64,000 bases of DNA. Origin: Amborella trichopoda (Eukaryota; Streptophyta; Magnoliopsida; Amborellales; Amborellaceae). How positions within the stretch are numbered: the first letter of the stretch is position 1; the number at the start of each line of letters is the position of its first letter. The translations under genes and the position numbers were made by a program. The stretch covers positions 2,176,972-2,240,971 of the forward strand of contig NW_006497560.1 in NCBI RefSeq assembly GCF_000471905.2, in the 5' to 3' direction. Of the stretch, positions 10,560 through 22,344 are shown piece after piece. The notes beneath the pieces are model-generated. The model was given only the letters and a program-made list of their open reading frames with translations. It searched no databases and was not told the origin of the DNA.

Positions 10560-11660
10560 ACTTCTATATATACCCATTGATGGGGGGCATCGCCTTCTCT
10601 CTGTCAGGGTGTGCCGATATGTAATCCCCACTTGGCGAGATGTCCTTGATTATAAAGGGGCCTTCTCATTTAGGTTCAAACTTCTTTGTCACCGGCCATG
10701 CATGACGATCGACCTCTTGACAGCTAGAATCAGATTCCCATGGGCGAATGAGTGGACCTTGACTGACTTGTCAAAAATCCTCTTCATTCTTCCATGGTTG
10801 AGTTCCAAATTCTGTTGAGCTTCAAGCCTTTTTTCATCAAGTGCATCCAATTCTTGATACCGAAGCTTAAATCTCTCATCTTTGGTCAATCCTTGATGTA
10901 TGGTGACCTGTAGCGAGGGTAGTTGAATCTTGAAGCGTAAGACTGCTTCACCCCATAGACCAAGTAATATAGAGTGGAATTAATTGCATTTCGCGTGGTG
11001 GTGCGATAGGCCTACAACACTTTTGGAAACTCTTTATGTCAGTTCTGTTTTGACTTTGATACCGACTTCATTAAAACATTGCAATATAGTTGAGTACTTC
11101 CACTCGAAACCGAACTGGTTAACTAAGCGATCAATGTGATGAATTCTAAATTCAGGTACATTGTCAGATATAAATCTGGTCAGGCACCCGAAACAGGTAT
11201 ATGATGTGATGCCGCACAAAGTTAGCCACTGTAGCCCCAGGAACTTGCTTGAGGGGCACTGCTTCAACCCACGTAGATAAGTAATCTATCGCCGCTAGAA
11301 TAAAGGCATGACCCATTGCAGAAGGAGGGTTGATAGGCCCAACAATGTCCATACCCCATTGTGAAAAGGGCCATGAGGCCACTGTAAAATGTAAGGGCTC
11401 TGGAGACTAATGAATGAGGATCGAGTACATTTGGCACACCTAACACCTCTTGGCATAGTTTAAGGAGTCGGCGGCCATCAAAGGCCAATAATACCCCAAT
11501 CTACATATCCGTTCATAGAGCTTAGGGCCAGACTAATGCAGTCCACAGATGCCTGAATGTACTTCTTCCAGCACCTTATTTGCCTCTTGTGCGTCTACAC
11601 ATCTGAGAAGAATACCGTCAAGTGATCGTCTGAAGAGAGCATTTCCTTCAAGGACGTGTA
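10560..11660 (-). pseudogene. Integrase (pol copy A)
   Basis: Read on the - strand, the zinc-binding N-terminus (about 11420-11660) precedes the catalytic core seen as MASWPFSQWGMDIVGPINPP and HAFILAAIDYLSTWVEAVPL (about 11260-11382), then HHIDRLVNQFGFEWKYST. The C-terminal module near 10690 includes RPIVMHG-like sequence (here RSIVMHGR). Same family as the + strand copy. Broken, several breaks. Confidence 0.87.
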
Positions 11661-11719
11661 CTTGGTAGACATTCGACGCACATTATTGCACTAAGCATGA
11701 TCTTCAGGCAGTCTACCAT

Positions 11720-12510
11720 GCTTTATGAAGTTAATAATAGGCTCTCTACAATCTTTTGCTTGGTCCATATTGGGTCGAAGAAATCCGGTTCTTGTTTTTG
11801 AAGATTAGCTCCTTGACTTTGTGCCATTTCTTTTTCAGCTTTAATAACCTCTTTGGTTGATAGAAGTTCCCCAAATGGATAAAGCAGACACTCGGGAAAG
11901 AGGATTCTTTCATCATCTACGTCTACTTCGGTTCTCAGTTCAATGTGTCTCCACTCTGCGACCCAAACAGGTGTAGGCCCTGGTGAAGACAATTGAGTTG
12001 TAGCGCCGAGCTTTACGAGTGCATCAGCCTGCGACTTTAACCTTCTGGGGATGTGACACAAGGATACATCATTAAACTAAGCCATATACAATTTGTAGTA
12101 TCGTGATAAGGCTTGATGGTGCCTTTTCTTACGTCATAGGTCACCTTGAGTTGCAGAAGAACCAACTCGGAATCACCATATATATTGAGCTGCTTCAAGT
12201 CTATATCAAAGGCTATCTCCAACTCAATTATAAAGGCTTAATATTCTATCTCGTTATGGGAACCGGCTTTAGTGAGAGAGGAGGACAGAGGAAGTATCCT
12301 TCCTTTTGAAGTCATGAATACCACTCTGACGCCTCATCAATCAGATTGGAAGGCTCCATCGAAGTACATCTCCCACGCATGAGCATGTTCTGCACATAAT
12401 ACTTCTTCATCAGGGAGGTCACTTGACAAAGGAGATTCGGGCCAGGGCCTGACCCTTGATGGCCTTTTGTGGTACATAAGTGATGTTGAATTCCATAAGC
12501 AATAATGCCC
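11720..12510 (-). pseudogene. Archaeal-type RNase H (pol copy A)
   Basis: The blocks are MYFDGAF-like, EIAFDIDLKQLNIYGDSELV and RLKSQADALVKLGATTQLSS, followed by the Tat-typical VWVAEWRHIELRTEVD tail that links to integrase. This second RNase H defines the Tat lineage. Broken. Confidence 0.85.
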
Positions 12511-12514
12511 ACTT

Positions 12515-13700
12515 AGCAAGGCATCCCTACAGTCATGAGCGTGTCATGAGAAACTTTACAGGGTCTGCTTTTGATATAAGCTTCATTTCATGACAGAGAG
12601 AGTAGTGGCGGAGCTTTTGTACCACGAAGATTAAGGCCAGACACATTTTCTCGATAGGAGGATAATTCTACTCAGCCCCTTGCATCCTGTGGCTGAGATA
12701 GTATAATGCGGTCTCTTTCCCCTCATCGTGGTTTTGTGCCAATAGTGCCCTGAGTGACTTGTCTAGAGGGGTTTTCCCAACACCGGTGTAGAGAGCACTG
12801 GAGGGTTGACTAAATACTGCTTAATGTCATCAAGTGCTGCCTGGAATGCTTCATCCCAGATGAATGGGGTATCCTTCTTTAACAGGTGCGTAAAAGGTTT
12901 ATAGTGACCTAAGAGGTTCGAGATGAACCTATAGATATAAGCCAGCCGCCCTTGAAGGGATCACAACTCTCACAATTTAGTTTGTGGCGGCATGACCTGG
13001 ATTTCCTTGATATTGACTGGCTCAACTTCTAGCGCTCGGTGTCTAACAATGAACCCACTTCCTTGAACGCATGCCAAAAGCGCATTTTAATGGGTTCATC
13101 TTGAGCTGATGAAGACGTAATTGTTCGAACATCTTTTCAAGGTCTCGCATATGAGCATCTTTCTTTTTAGATTTCACCACCAAATCAACCACATAACATT
13201 CGACCTCCTCTTGCATCATGTCCTTAAAGATGGTCGTCATTGCCCTCTGATATGTGGCACCGGCATTCTTCAATCCAAAAGGCATCATTGTGTAACAGAA
13301 GACCCCTTTTGGAGTTAAGAACGTGGTGGCTTCCTCATGTTCTGATGCCATCTGTATCTGATTGTATCCAGAATACTCATCCTTGAAGGAGAAGATCTGA
13401 CAATGAGTTGGGGAGTTAATGAGCATCTCCGTAATGGCAACGGGAAGTCATCCTTTGGCCAAGCAGCATTTAGGTCATAGAAGTCAATGAAAACCCTAAT
13501 TTGGTCATTTTTCTTCTTGACTGGTACAATATTTGCTAGCCACTTTGGGTAGTTGACTTCATGAATAAAGCCTGCTTGGGTTTGGTCACCTCAGCATCAA
13601 TCTGTTTTTTGAGATCATGTTTAAACCTCCTTGATTTCTGCTTAACAGGCTCAGTGAATGGATCAATGCCGAGACGGTGGACTGCAACTTGAGGATCTAA
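12515..13700 (-). pseudogene. Reverse transcriptase and RNase H (pol copy A)
   Basis: RT core on the - strand: FSFKDEYSGYNQIQMA, TFLTPKGVFCYTMMPFGLKN, ATYQRAMTTIFKDMM and the catalytic block VECYVVDLVVKSKKKDAHM (13043-13426). RNase H follows toward lower coordinates (about 12540-12830), with the YYLS and YPPIEKM region. Upstream, near 13500-13700, is the RT entry region with GIDPFTEPVKQKSRRF. Broken. Confidence 0.88.
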
Positions 13701-15085
13701 ACTAGGCATCACATGGTAATGCCAGGCAAAGACGTCCCAGTTCGCTCACAAAAAGTCAGTAAAATTCTCTTTCTCCTCTGACGACATATTTGCCGTGATG
13801 AAAGTAGGTCTGGGGTTAGTTTCATCCCCAAGATTTATCTCCACAAGTTCATCAGCCGTGGCTTGGCCACCTTCTTCCCATTCTTATGGGCTTCCTTCAA
13901 CTCATCATCATTGGCTTTGAAGGTCTTCTCGTTAACCTCTAGTGAAAACACCCATGATCCTGACATCTCTGCTTCCAATAGAGCTCCATTGTAGGACATG
14001 AATTCTGCATTTCTCTCGAACTGGGGGATATAAGGGTTAACCTCAAACATGGGCAGCTTATCAGGCTGCAGAAGTTTGATTTGAAAGTTACAGAAAGGTT
14101 GAGATTCAGTGATTGTGAGGCCAGAGGCACCTTCACAGGAATCACTCGGTCTTTGCATGGTTGTTTGCAATGTTTGCCCCATGCTAGCTAATACTTCATA
14201 GACTTGTACCATGTGGCAATCTTTCAGAGAATAGAAGCTCTGCCCACTTGATTCTTTCAGCCTTTGGTCAAATTCGGGCTCAAGACTCCACTGGAGTTTC
14301 TTAGGATTTGACTTCTTGCTCTCCTCAGTAGAAGAGGGTGGCTCTAACTTAGCTCGAGTTGCCAGAGCATCAGCAACTGTCCGCCTGGGCTACTGTCTTT
14401 CTCAGCCTCCTCTGGTGCATCCTGCTTATGTTGCTTCCTTCAAGTTCTCTGTCAAGAGCCTCCAAGTATGGACATTTCAAGATTGTAACTACAGGAGATA
14501 GAGAGGAGGAAGGAGAAGAAGAAGAAGAAGAAGAAGAAGAAGAGGAAGGGTTAGTAGGTGAGGGACTTTTAAGGTTATTCCCGTCATCAGACCGATCTGG
14601 GTAGCTTTTTATGTCATTACCAGAGTTGGACGTATGCAGGGAATCTTTTAGGTTTTTCCCCTACTTAGGCCATTGGGGGGTGCTTTTAATGTCGTCACCC
14701 TCATTGGACATGCCCCCAGTAGAAGATGGCTGAGGGATGTCCTCTTGGTGAGGTGTGGGAGTAATAATAATTGCACTGGGATTGAAGTCCTATAAAGTCG
14801 GCAAGGGAGGAAGAGGCCTGAGAAATTCTTGCTCGACCGGCGGTTAGGAAATCTTGTTCCTTTGACAAGCAGCCCATGGCGCCCATCTTCTCTTGGTTTT
14901 CATCGGAAGTGCTTGATTCGTCTCGCTAGGTTTGTGAACGACCCTAGCTTGATGAACTGCCTCTCGTTTTAAGGACTTGAGCCTGCTTCGCCCGTGGTAG
15001 ACTCTCCATGATTAGGAAGTTGAGGGTTTAGTAGAATCAGAGGGATCAAGAGATTCTTGCATTGAAGCATTCTTGTGGACAGGGT
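13701..15085 (-). pseudogene. Polyprotein linker between gag and RT (pol copy A)
   Basis: On the - strand a divergent linker ends in LPMFEVNPYIPQFERNAEF and runs straight into the RT entry region. Its N-terminal half (about 14300-15085) matches the linkers of copies E (49700-50640) and F (60400-61100), including SRLKSL, MSN/MSK-GDD and FLTVLDAL-like blocks. I see no gag core or protease here. It is cut at its right edge by the end of LTR B. A GAA-repeat lies inside it at 14509-14545. Confidence 0.65.
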
Positions 15086-15700
15086 TGGTTAGGTGCCTCG
15101 ATCTTTCCCTTCGGATCTGAATGATTGGGGGGGCACACGTCTTGGGTTTCAAGGGAGACCTGAGACTTTTGAGATCGCTCTCTCAGGAACCTCGTTCGAG
15201 AACAAGGGCAGGTATTACCAACCGATGAGAGAGGAATTTCGTGGACGCCCTCTTAGATCACGAAGAAAGCCCCCCAGTAATAAAACTGGTTTGAAATCAC
15301 CTCCCTTGGCTTGTAATCTCTTATTTTCTGAAATCACACATATGTGGCAAAGGTTATAAGATTGATGGGTCAGTGGACCTCACCTGGTCTTTTGAGTGAA
15401 CGCACACAGGTGTTCACATTCAAAAGAGGAAGGAAAGAATGAGAGAAGAAAGATAGGGGGAAAGAAGAATTTGACCAGGCGGGGAGATCAACACAGTGAC
15501 TAAGCTGGTGGGTAATTGGCCTAACGTAGAAGTAAAACGGGCCCAGTAACTCAGACCGGCTCAACAGGATTACTACTAAATGTCAATATCAATACTGACT
15601 AGCTAAACACGATGGTTAGTCAGTCATGGCGATAAAGCAGGCGCAGTAATTTTGGCATAGCAATATTACGGCTGAACGACAGGACTACCATAAGAGGCTA
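15086..15700 (-). other. U5 terminal module, copy B
   Basis: Conserved with 27281-27900, 37415-37800 and 50648-51010: a GAGATCGCTCTCTC block, AGAACAAGGGCAGGT, GATGAGAGAGGAATT and GACGCCCTCTTAGATCACG, then a looser stretch with AGTAACTCAGACCGGCTCAA repeated in degenerate form. No gene. Confidence 0.7.
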
Positions 15701-15864
15701 ATCTCAACCACTCTTAATCAAAAGAAAGGATAACAGAAAGAATGAAAATTATAAAGAGACAGTAAGAACTAAAAGAATAAGAAAGAGAAGAGAAAGAAAG
15801 AGAGGAAGAGAAAGAAAGAAGGAGAAGACTATGAGATAAGAGAGAAGGATGGAGAAAAAGAGGG

Positions 15865-16595
15865 TGAAAGACACAATCTTCACTGGGCATCGTCGGTTGT
15901 GTTGAAAGAAGAAGAGAAAGAAAGATGCTTTCGGCACTAGGCATCCCTGGCTGGGTTGGAAAGAGAAGAGAGAGATAGACATAGTTGGCACTAGGCTTCG
16001 TCAGCTGTGTTTAAGAAGTGAGGAGAGAAGACATAGTCGATGCTGGGCATCACCAGCTGAGTTGGAAAGTGAAGAGAGAAAAAGGACTAGTCAGTGCTAG
16101 GCTTTGTTGACTGTGTTTAAGAAAAGAGGAGAGAGAAGCATAGTTGGTGTTGAGCATAACAGGCTGGGTTAGAAAGAGAAGAGATAAAAAGAACACAGTT
16201 GATGCTAGGCTTCGTCTGCTGTGTTTATCAAAAGAGGATAGGGAAGACACAGTCTGCGTTGGCCATCGCCGGCTGTGCTAGTTAGAGAAGATGTAGTCGG
16301 TGCTAGGCTTTACCGATTGTATTAGATAGAGAAGAGAGAGAAGATGCAGTCGACTATTAGGCTTCGTCGACTGTGTTAGATAGAGAAGAGAGAGAAGATG
16401 TAGTCGATACTATTCTTCACTGACTGTATTAGACAGAGTAGAGAGAGAAGATACAGTCGACGCTGCGCTTCATTGACTGTATCAGACAGAGAAGAGAGAG
16501 AAGATGCAGATAGCACTAGGCTTCACTGACTGTACTAGACAAAGAAGAAAGACGACACAGTCAGCACTAGCATCACCGGCTGTGTTTAAAAGGAG
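15865..16595. repeat. Hairpin minisatellite of U5, copy B (~53 bp x ~14)
   Basis: Units carry ACAGTCGRTGCTAGGCTTC and close with RYCGACTGTGTT, so arms such as CAGTCGAC / GTCGACTG pair perfectly around an AGGCTT loop (near 16346-16372). Spacers are GAAGAGAGAGAAGA-type. Many arm differences are G.T wobbles that keep pairing. A GA-rich tail runs to 16680. Confidence 0.85.
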
Positions 16596-16684
16596 AGCAA
16601 GGAGAGAGATAAAGATGAGAAGAAGAGAGAGAAAGAGAGATAGAACTGAGAAAGAGAGAGAAAGGGAGATGAGATGAGCAATTT

Positions 16685-18485
16685 TTTGTAACTTTCTTCA
16701 CGGATCAGCAACTTCCCTCTAGTTTTTCTCCTTGCTTGGGCATCGTCACAAGGCATACCACATATCGAATCGTTTGCTTTAATAAGACGAACACACTCAC
16801 CAAATTTGAGCACGATCTGACTCGGATCAAGTGAGATACAGGTCTCGAAAGTTACTACCCGTGATTGTGAAAACAACCACCTTTAATGATGTTTTAGTGT
16901 AGGGTGGCCACACGGGGATAGTATGTGACCCACCCCTTTTCAGTTTTCGACCGTTCCGGATCAAATGGAGGCGGTTCCACAGTAAATTGATGCACCAAAA
17001 TATAGTGCAAGTTACAGGGTCCATTTCAAGGTGCAAGAGGCCAATTTTTTGAAATTGTTTCTTTATGTTTGTCCCCTTAGACATGTCTGATCGTGAGGAA
17101 AATTGGAAAATATCCTTTTGGAGTACTGATGAAGATCTTGAGAAATTCTAGAGCCATTATGAGATTGTCAAAATTTTCACTGTTTTGTAGGCTTTATTGA
17201 CTAGCATCCTCTTTATTCTGCATCAGGGACCAAGGTGTTGAAAAATGTGTTCTAACAGCTTGCCCCGCTGAATGTTGTGCTTCGAGAGAAGTGAGAAGGA
17301 CAACATTCAAAAAATTTCCTTTGGCTTTTAGTTTTTTTTTCTTCTTAGCCACAGGACCATGTGGACGCTTAGGAGATTCACACAATGGTGCACTTAAGAT
17401 GCTCTGACGTAGGGATGAATTGTTCGCAGGTCCATCCGTTGAGACTTTAGGAGAAGTAGAGACTCTTTGAGGGATCTTATTGAAGTCCTCACCCTCGTGC
17501 AGACCTCATCAGTCAGAATCAGGTCTGTCTGGTAATTGAGTGCCATGTCAAAGGGCATTTTTCCCATTTGGTTTGGGTTTGTGTATATCCTCTGGTGTGA
17601 AGCAATGTTTCGAGGATTACGTGAATGGTATGCTGAAAGGCCTTGCTTCGTCGCCATCTGCTTTGTACCTCAGTCATTCCTTAGCGAGGTGGGTACCTCA
17701 GTTTATTAAGGTGACCAAATCTGGGTACAACCACCCCTACCCACTGCTTTGTAGCTACGAAAATCATTTGATTGCCACTCCAAAGTCATGACTGACTAGT
17801 TATTCCTTGGCGAGTAGGGTCCCTCAGTTTATCGAGGTGACTAGCTTTGGGTACAACCACCCCTACCCAATGCTTTGCAGCTACAACAACTATCTGATTG
17901 CGGCTCTAAACTCATGGTTGTCTTAGCTTCATTGAGGCTTCTTCAACATCCTGGAAGTATGTTGGTGACCTTGTGAGAATGACACTCTTTGTTAAGAGAA
18001 TTATCTTACCTTCTTGGCAAATCTTCTATCCTTCGTGTCATTTTTGGCAAATGGACTCAGGCTATCAGAATTGTTTCCTAGAAGCTTGTATTTTTTGGTC
18101 CTGGTGTGTGTCACCAAGGATTTTTTTCTTTTTGAGTGAGGGCAGAAGCTGCCTGTTGAGGCAAGTGTTGCATCAACCTATTTATTGGTCCAAGCGTCCT
18201 TTGTGGATTTTCACTTGAACTTGAGAAGCGGTGCCGTAGAGACAGCTTTCACCAACTTCCTTCTATTCGGGGCTCTTTTACCTATGACATTTCGGCCATG
18301 TCCACACTTTTCATCCATTTCTACCCACGATGCACTTTCGGTTTTTCACAGTGCCTGATTTTTATTCACGACACTCTTTTACTCATGGTTTCGTGACCAT
18401 GCCTGTCTGTCATTTCTACTCATGACATTCCCTTATTAGGGTATACACCATGCCTGTTATTTCATCATTTTTTTTTATGAAGGCA
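16685..18485 (-). other. U3 unique modules, copy B
   Basis: No gene. It starts at the TAACTTTCTTCACGGATCAG block and repeats the module order of copy A. A segment of about 115 bp around CGAGTAGGGT.CCTCAGTTTAT and GGGTACAACCACCCCTACCC is duplicated in tandem (about 17685-17780 and 17805-17900). Confidence 0.6.
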
Positions 18486-18499
18486 TGTTTAAGGTCATG

Positions 18500-19590
18500 C
18501 CCTCGGGACTTGTGCGAAGCCTTTTAACGTCATGCAGTCAGGACGTGCGCTATAGTTTAATGTCATACAGCTAGACCATAATGGGGATATATACTAGTCT
18601 GTAGGGTCATGAAGTGAGTATGAGAGTGGTTTAGCTCACTGTTGGGAAGATGGAAGGAGGCTACTTTTGAAAGATGGATGATGTATGAAAGGAAGGTGGA
18701 AAGTGGTGACCCACTAACTTATATAATGAGTATAGGTGGCGAGATGGTTTGCCTTTTTATGAGTGCCGGTGAGACTCACTAGGGAATGATGTAGGATAAT
18801 GAAATGAATGGACTCACAGGGGAGATAGTAATAATGGTGCACGTATGTGGGGTCGAGTTTATGATCATGCCGCCTGGAGCTGTGTAAAGCAGTTTATCGT
18901 TATGCGACTAGAACGTGTACTATGGTTTTAGGGTCATATAGCTTGGACCGTGGTTATGCAGTTTAGAGTCATACAGCTAGGATCGTGCAATTAAGGTCGT
19001 GCAACTAGACCTCCGCTACAGTTTAAGGTCGTATAGTTCGGACCATGGTTTTGCAGTTTAGGGTCATGCAAATAGAACCATGCAGTTATAAGGTCATGCA
19101 ACTAGACCTTTGCTACAATTTAAGATCATATAATTTGCACCATGGTTATACAGTTTAGAGTCATGTAATTAGGACCGTGCACTTTAAGGTCGTGCAACTA
19201 GACCTCCGCTACAGTTTAAGGTAATACAGTTTGGACCATGGTTATGCAGTTTAGAGTCATGCAAGTAGGATCGTGCAATTTAAGGTCGTGCAACTAGACC
19301 TGCGCTACAGTTCAAGGTCATATAGTTTGGACCATGGTTACGGAGTTTAGAGTCATGCAACTAGGACCATGTAGTTTAAGGTCATGCATTTAGAACTCCG
19401 CTACAGTTTAAGGTCATATAGTTTGGACCATGGTTATACATTTTAGAGTCATGCAACTAGGACCGCACAGTTTAAGGTCATGCAACTAGAACTCTGCTAC
19501 AGTTCAAGGTCATATAGTTTGGACCATGTAGTTTAGGGTCATGCATCTAGACTAAGGCTGTGCAGTTTAAGGTCACGCAGCACAGACCAT
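18500..19590. repeat. GGTC...GACC array with ~97-bp trimeric unit, copy B
   Basis: Three half-unit types alternate: GAGTCATGCAACTAGGACC, GGTCGTGCAACTAGACCTCC and GGTCATATAGTTTGGACC, joined by GCTACAGTTTAA or GTTATGCAGTTTA. The ACCATGG landmark recurs at about 19042, 19139, 19235, 19331 and 19427, so the higher-order unit is about 96-98 bp, with five or more copies. Confidence 0.8.
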
Positions 19591-19599
19591 GGTTTGGGT

Positions 19600-20000
19600 C
19601 ACCATGTAGATGAGACTCCATAAGGAATAGGTCTGTGCATGACAATCTTACTCCCTGGGGATAAAGTGGTTAATGCCATACACAAGCAGAGGGTTCAGAT
19701 GGAGAAAGTGGCTCGACGAGGGGTGGAAAACGGAAGCAGACTTCACTGGGGATTAGGGTGCGAGTATGACTCTCGAGGGTGAAAGATGAGACTCCATGGA
19801 GAATAGGTAAGCCGACTCCCTAAGAATAAGATAGGAAAGGAGTAGTGACATGGTGTGAAATAGACCCATTGGGGATTGAAGAGATAAGAATGACTCTAAC
19901 TCTACTGGGGATAATGGGTGGCAGTACAGGTATGACCCACAATGAGGATGAGAGACAGTGGCCTGCTCCTGACTCCTTTGGGGATGATAGGTCACGCACT
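19600..20000. repeat. CTCC..TGGGGAT interspersed repeat of U3, copy B
   Basis: Same variable-spacing GACTCC/GGGGAT motif as 7850-8240, for example around 19650, 19745, 19865 and 19975. No gene. Confidence 0.65.
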
Positions 20001-20014
20001 GCTTTGGCCTAAGC

Positions 20015-20440
20015 TGTTTAAAATACAACCGGCGCCAAGTGCAACAACCATTATTTGTTGAGCACTCAGTCGGCACTAAGTCTTTGAAAACACACCCGAC
20101 GCTGAAGTCGGTCAACACTGCCTCTTAACCACCCAGGCGGCGCTAGGTTGTTAGTAATACAGTGGGCGCTGAAGATGACATGTGCCACAACCAGCGCTGA
20201 GTTTCCGAGCACACAACCAGCGCTTGGTTTGTTGAAACACAGCCGGTGCTAGGTCCCTTTGACTGCATAGTTGGCACTAGGATGTTAAAAACACAACCAA
20301 TGCTGAGGGTGGCCTGTGCTATCATTTTAACATGGCTGGCGCTGGGTTATCGAGCACACGACTCGCACTAGGGTTGTTAAAACTTAGCCGCCGCTAGGTC
20401 ACTTCGACCGCATAGCCGGCGCTGGGTATGGATTGGTACT
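20015..20440. repeat. CAGCCGGCGCTAG minisatellite of U3, copy B (first tract)
   Basis: Units such as ACACAGCCGGTGCTAGGT and ACAACCAGCGCTTGGTT recur about every 35-45 bases. The second tract of the same repeat lies at 21360-21650, on the far side of the antisense promoter module. Confidence 0.72.
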
Positions 20441-20657
20441 CGGGACGTAGCCTGAGCCCGACTCAGCCTTGAAGAGGAGGTAAATGAAACTTTTCCAAGG
20501 CCTCAGATTAAAACTTGACTCGATCTCGCCCGTTTGTTGATGATAAGAGTTGCCTCAGGCCTTGGGTTAAAGCCCAACCCGGCTCATCATCGTTTGGATT
20601 TCCTTGGACTCGACTGGGATTCCTAGTTTGTGAGGGGTATTTGAGGGTAGTGTTGGC

Positions 20658-20678
20658 TATATAAGTGGGTAAAACCCC
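20658..20678 (+). promoter_or_regulatory. Antisense promoter-like module in U3, copy B
   Basis: TATATAAG (20658-20665) followed by the dyad GTGGGTAAAACCCCAT. Upstream sequence (CATCATCGTTTGG, GTGAGGGGTATTTGAG) matches copies A and E. It points away from the element genes' direction. Confidence 0.5.
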
Positions 20679-20689
20679 ATTTCCTTCAC

Positions 20690-21359
20690 TTTTCACCAAA
20701 GATAAAAAACTTAAACAAAATTTTTTAATAGTGAGCAGAGGATTTTTAGGTGAAAGCTCCGGCATGCAGTGGGATTTCGACAAGAGATCAAGTGTTCTAG
20801 TAAGCCTTACTGAGAAGGTTTTGCCAATATTATCAAGGGATTGTCAGAAAAGGAAGAGTTGCAAGAGTTTCGCGATTAGCACATGAGGTTTTACAGGAAG
20901 CAAGAGAAGTCCGGCAGTGATCTTCAAGGGTAGAAGAGGCGGGAAGTGCAACAGTTGGCATTTTTGCAAGTTTTGGGTAGTTTTCTGGGAGCTTAGGGGG
21001 TTTCCCGATGACTTAGGGGAAGTTGTAGAGGGTTTTCGACAGGGTTTTGGTGACTTACCGGCCAAGACGCATGCAGGGAAAAGTCTCTCAGTGAGTTTCC
21101 AACAGTGTAGCAGAAGTTTAGGCGAGACACTGAAGGGTCAAGGGAAACATAACAGTCGTTGAAGGTGGACTGTCATAGGGAAGGCAAACAGTTGCAAGAA
21201 GTGGATGGTCACAGGAAGTGAACCATTACAGGGACGATGGGCAGTTTCCATTCTCACATGTGAGACATGTGTCAGGCAGCATAGAAGGACGTGGCGACGG
21301 TTGTCAGGGGACGCAACAGGGTTTGAGGCATCACGCGTGGAGTCTGTGGCACATGTGAG
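20690..21359 (+). other. Conserved stretch downstream of the antisense promoter, copy B
   Basis: No gene recognised. Contains AGTGAGCAGAGG, GGGTTTTCGACAGGG-like blocks and other pieces shared with 8800-9344 and 44040-44400. The short frames do not resemble any protein family I know. Confidence 0.4.
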
Positions 21360-21650
21360 AGATTTGAACACAGTCGGTGCTAGACGTTGGCAACCGCAAC
21401 TAGCGCTAGGCATTGGCAAACGTGGTTGGTGCTAGGTACTATAAAACGTGGCTGGTGCTAAGTACTATAAAACGTAGCTGGTGCTCGGCATTGGAAGACT
21501 CGGCCAGTGCAAAGGGTTGGCAGACACAACCGGTGGTAAGTGTTGTTCGACACAGCCGGTACTAGGCATTGGCAAATGCAGCCGGCACTAAGCATTGGGA
21601 GCACAGCCAGTGCTGGCCTTTGGAGGACACAGCCAGCACTGGCTTCAGAT
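21360..21650. repeat. CAGCCGGCGCTAG minisatellite of U3, copy B (second tract)
   Basis: Units such as ACGTGGCTGGTGCTAAGTACT and ACACAGCCGGTACTAGGC repeat every 25-35 bases. Confidence 0.7.
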
Positions 21651-22344
21651 GATGCTCATCAGTGCATGTGGCACGTCATGATGAGCACAGTGCTGCTCGC
21701 ATGTGGCAGTAGATTACATGCGAGAATTGCGGTGCTCGACGATGAGCTACGTGCGGCGATGTTCATGCGTTGTGCTGACATGAGCCGACAATGGGTGGTG
21801 AATGATGGTAAGGCATGGCTTGTGATACCTGTTGGAAGCTAAGTCCTCCATGACAATAGTGAAGTCCATGTTGTTCTATAGAAGGGCATCCACTATGAAC
21901 AAGGTGTGCTCTCCATCATAAGCCAGTTCCTTGCTAAAGAAGCCTGTCTTGTATGTTTGACGTACACGTCGAATGTATTTTTCCTTGTATGTTTGATATA
22001 CATATCAAATGAGATCTCAGGCTTATATGTTTGTTATACACATCGGATGAATTGAACCTGACTCAGAAATGGTTGGCTTCTTGTTTGGCCTGTGACCGCT
22101 CTCTCTGGTGGTACTTGTTGGATGAATTGAAGCTATAAGTTCTCTGAGTGGTTTCGCTTCTTCTTCATGAGGAAGGCGTTTCTTTTTACTTATAACCATC
22201 CTCTTATCCTCAGATGTCAGAGCAACACTACAGGTTTTGGTTTGTAACCGTCCTCTTATCCTCAGATGTAAGAGACTTGTAATCTCCTTAATAATGGGCT
22301 TTTGACTTGTAATTTGTAACTCCTTTTTACTGCAAATAAAAGAG
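21651..22344 (-). other. U3 start and 3' noncoding region of pol copy B
   Basis: No gene. Matches 9851-10470 and, inverted, 2746-3450. Contains degenerate TATGTTTGATATACAC repeats (about 21945-22040) and CCTCTTATCCTCAGATG repeats (about 22190-22275). The LTR/internal boundary should lie in here. Confidence 0.6.

Larger units (their letters stand above)
15086..21840 (-). mobile_element. Long LTR, copy B
   Basis: The left end TGGTTAGGTGCCTCGATC at 15086 is shared exactly in position with LTRs E and F. Leftward it abuts the gag linker of copy A. In element sense the LTR ends ...CCTAACCA. The right end (start of U3) is somewhere before pol B 3' noncoding sequence at about 21840, giving roughly 6.7 kb. 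The R/TATA block present in the other LTRs is not found here: the hairpin tract passes directly into U3 at about 16685. Confidence 0.65.
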
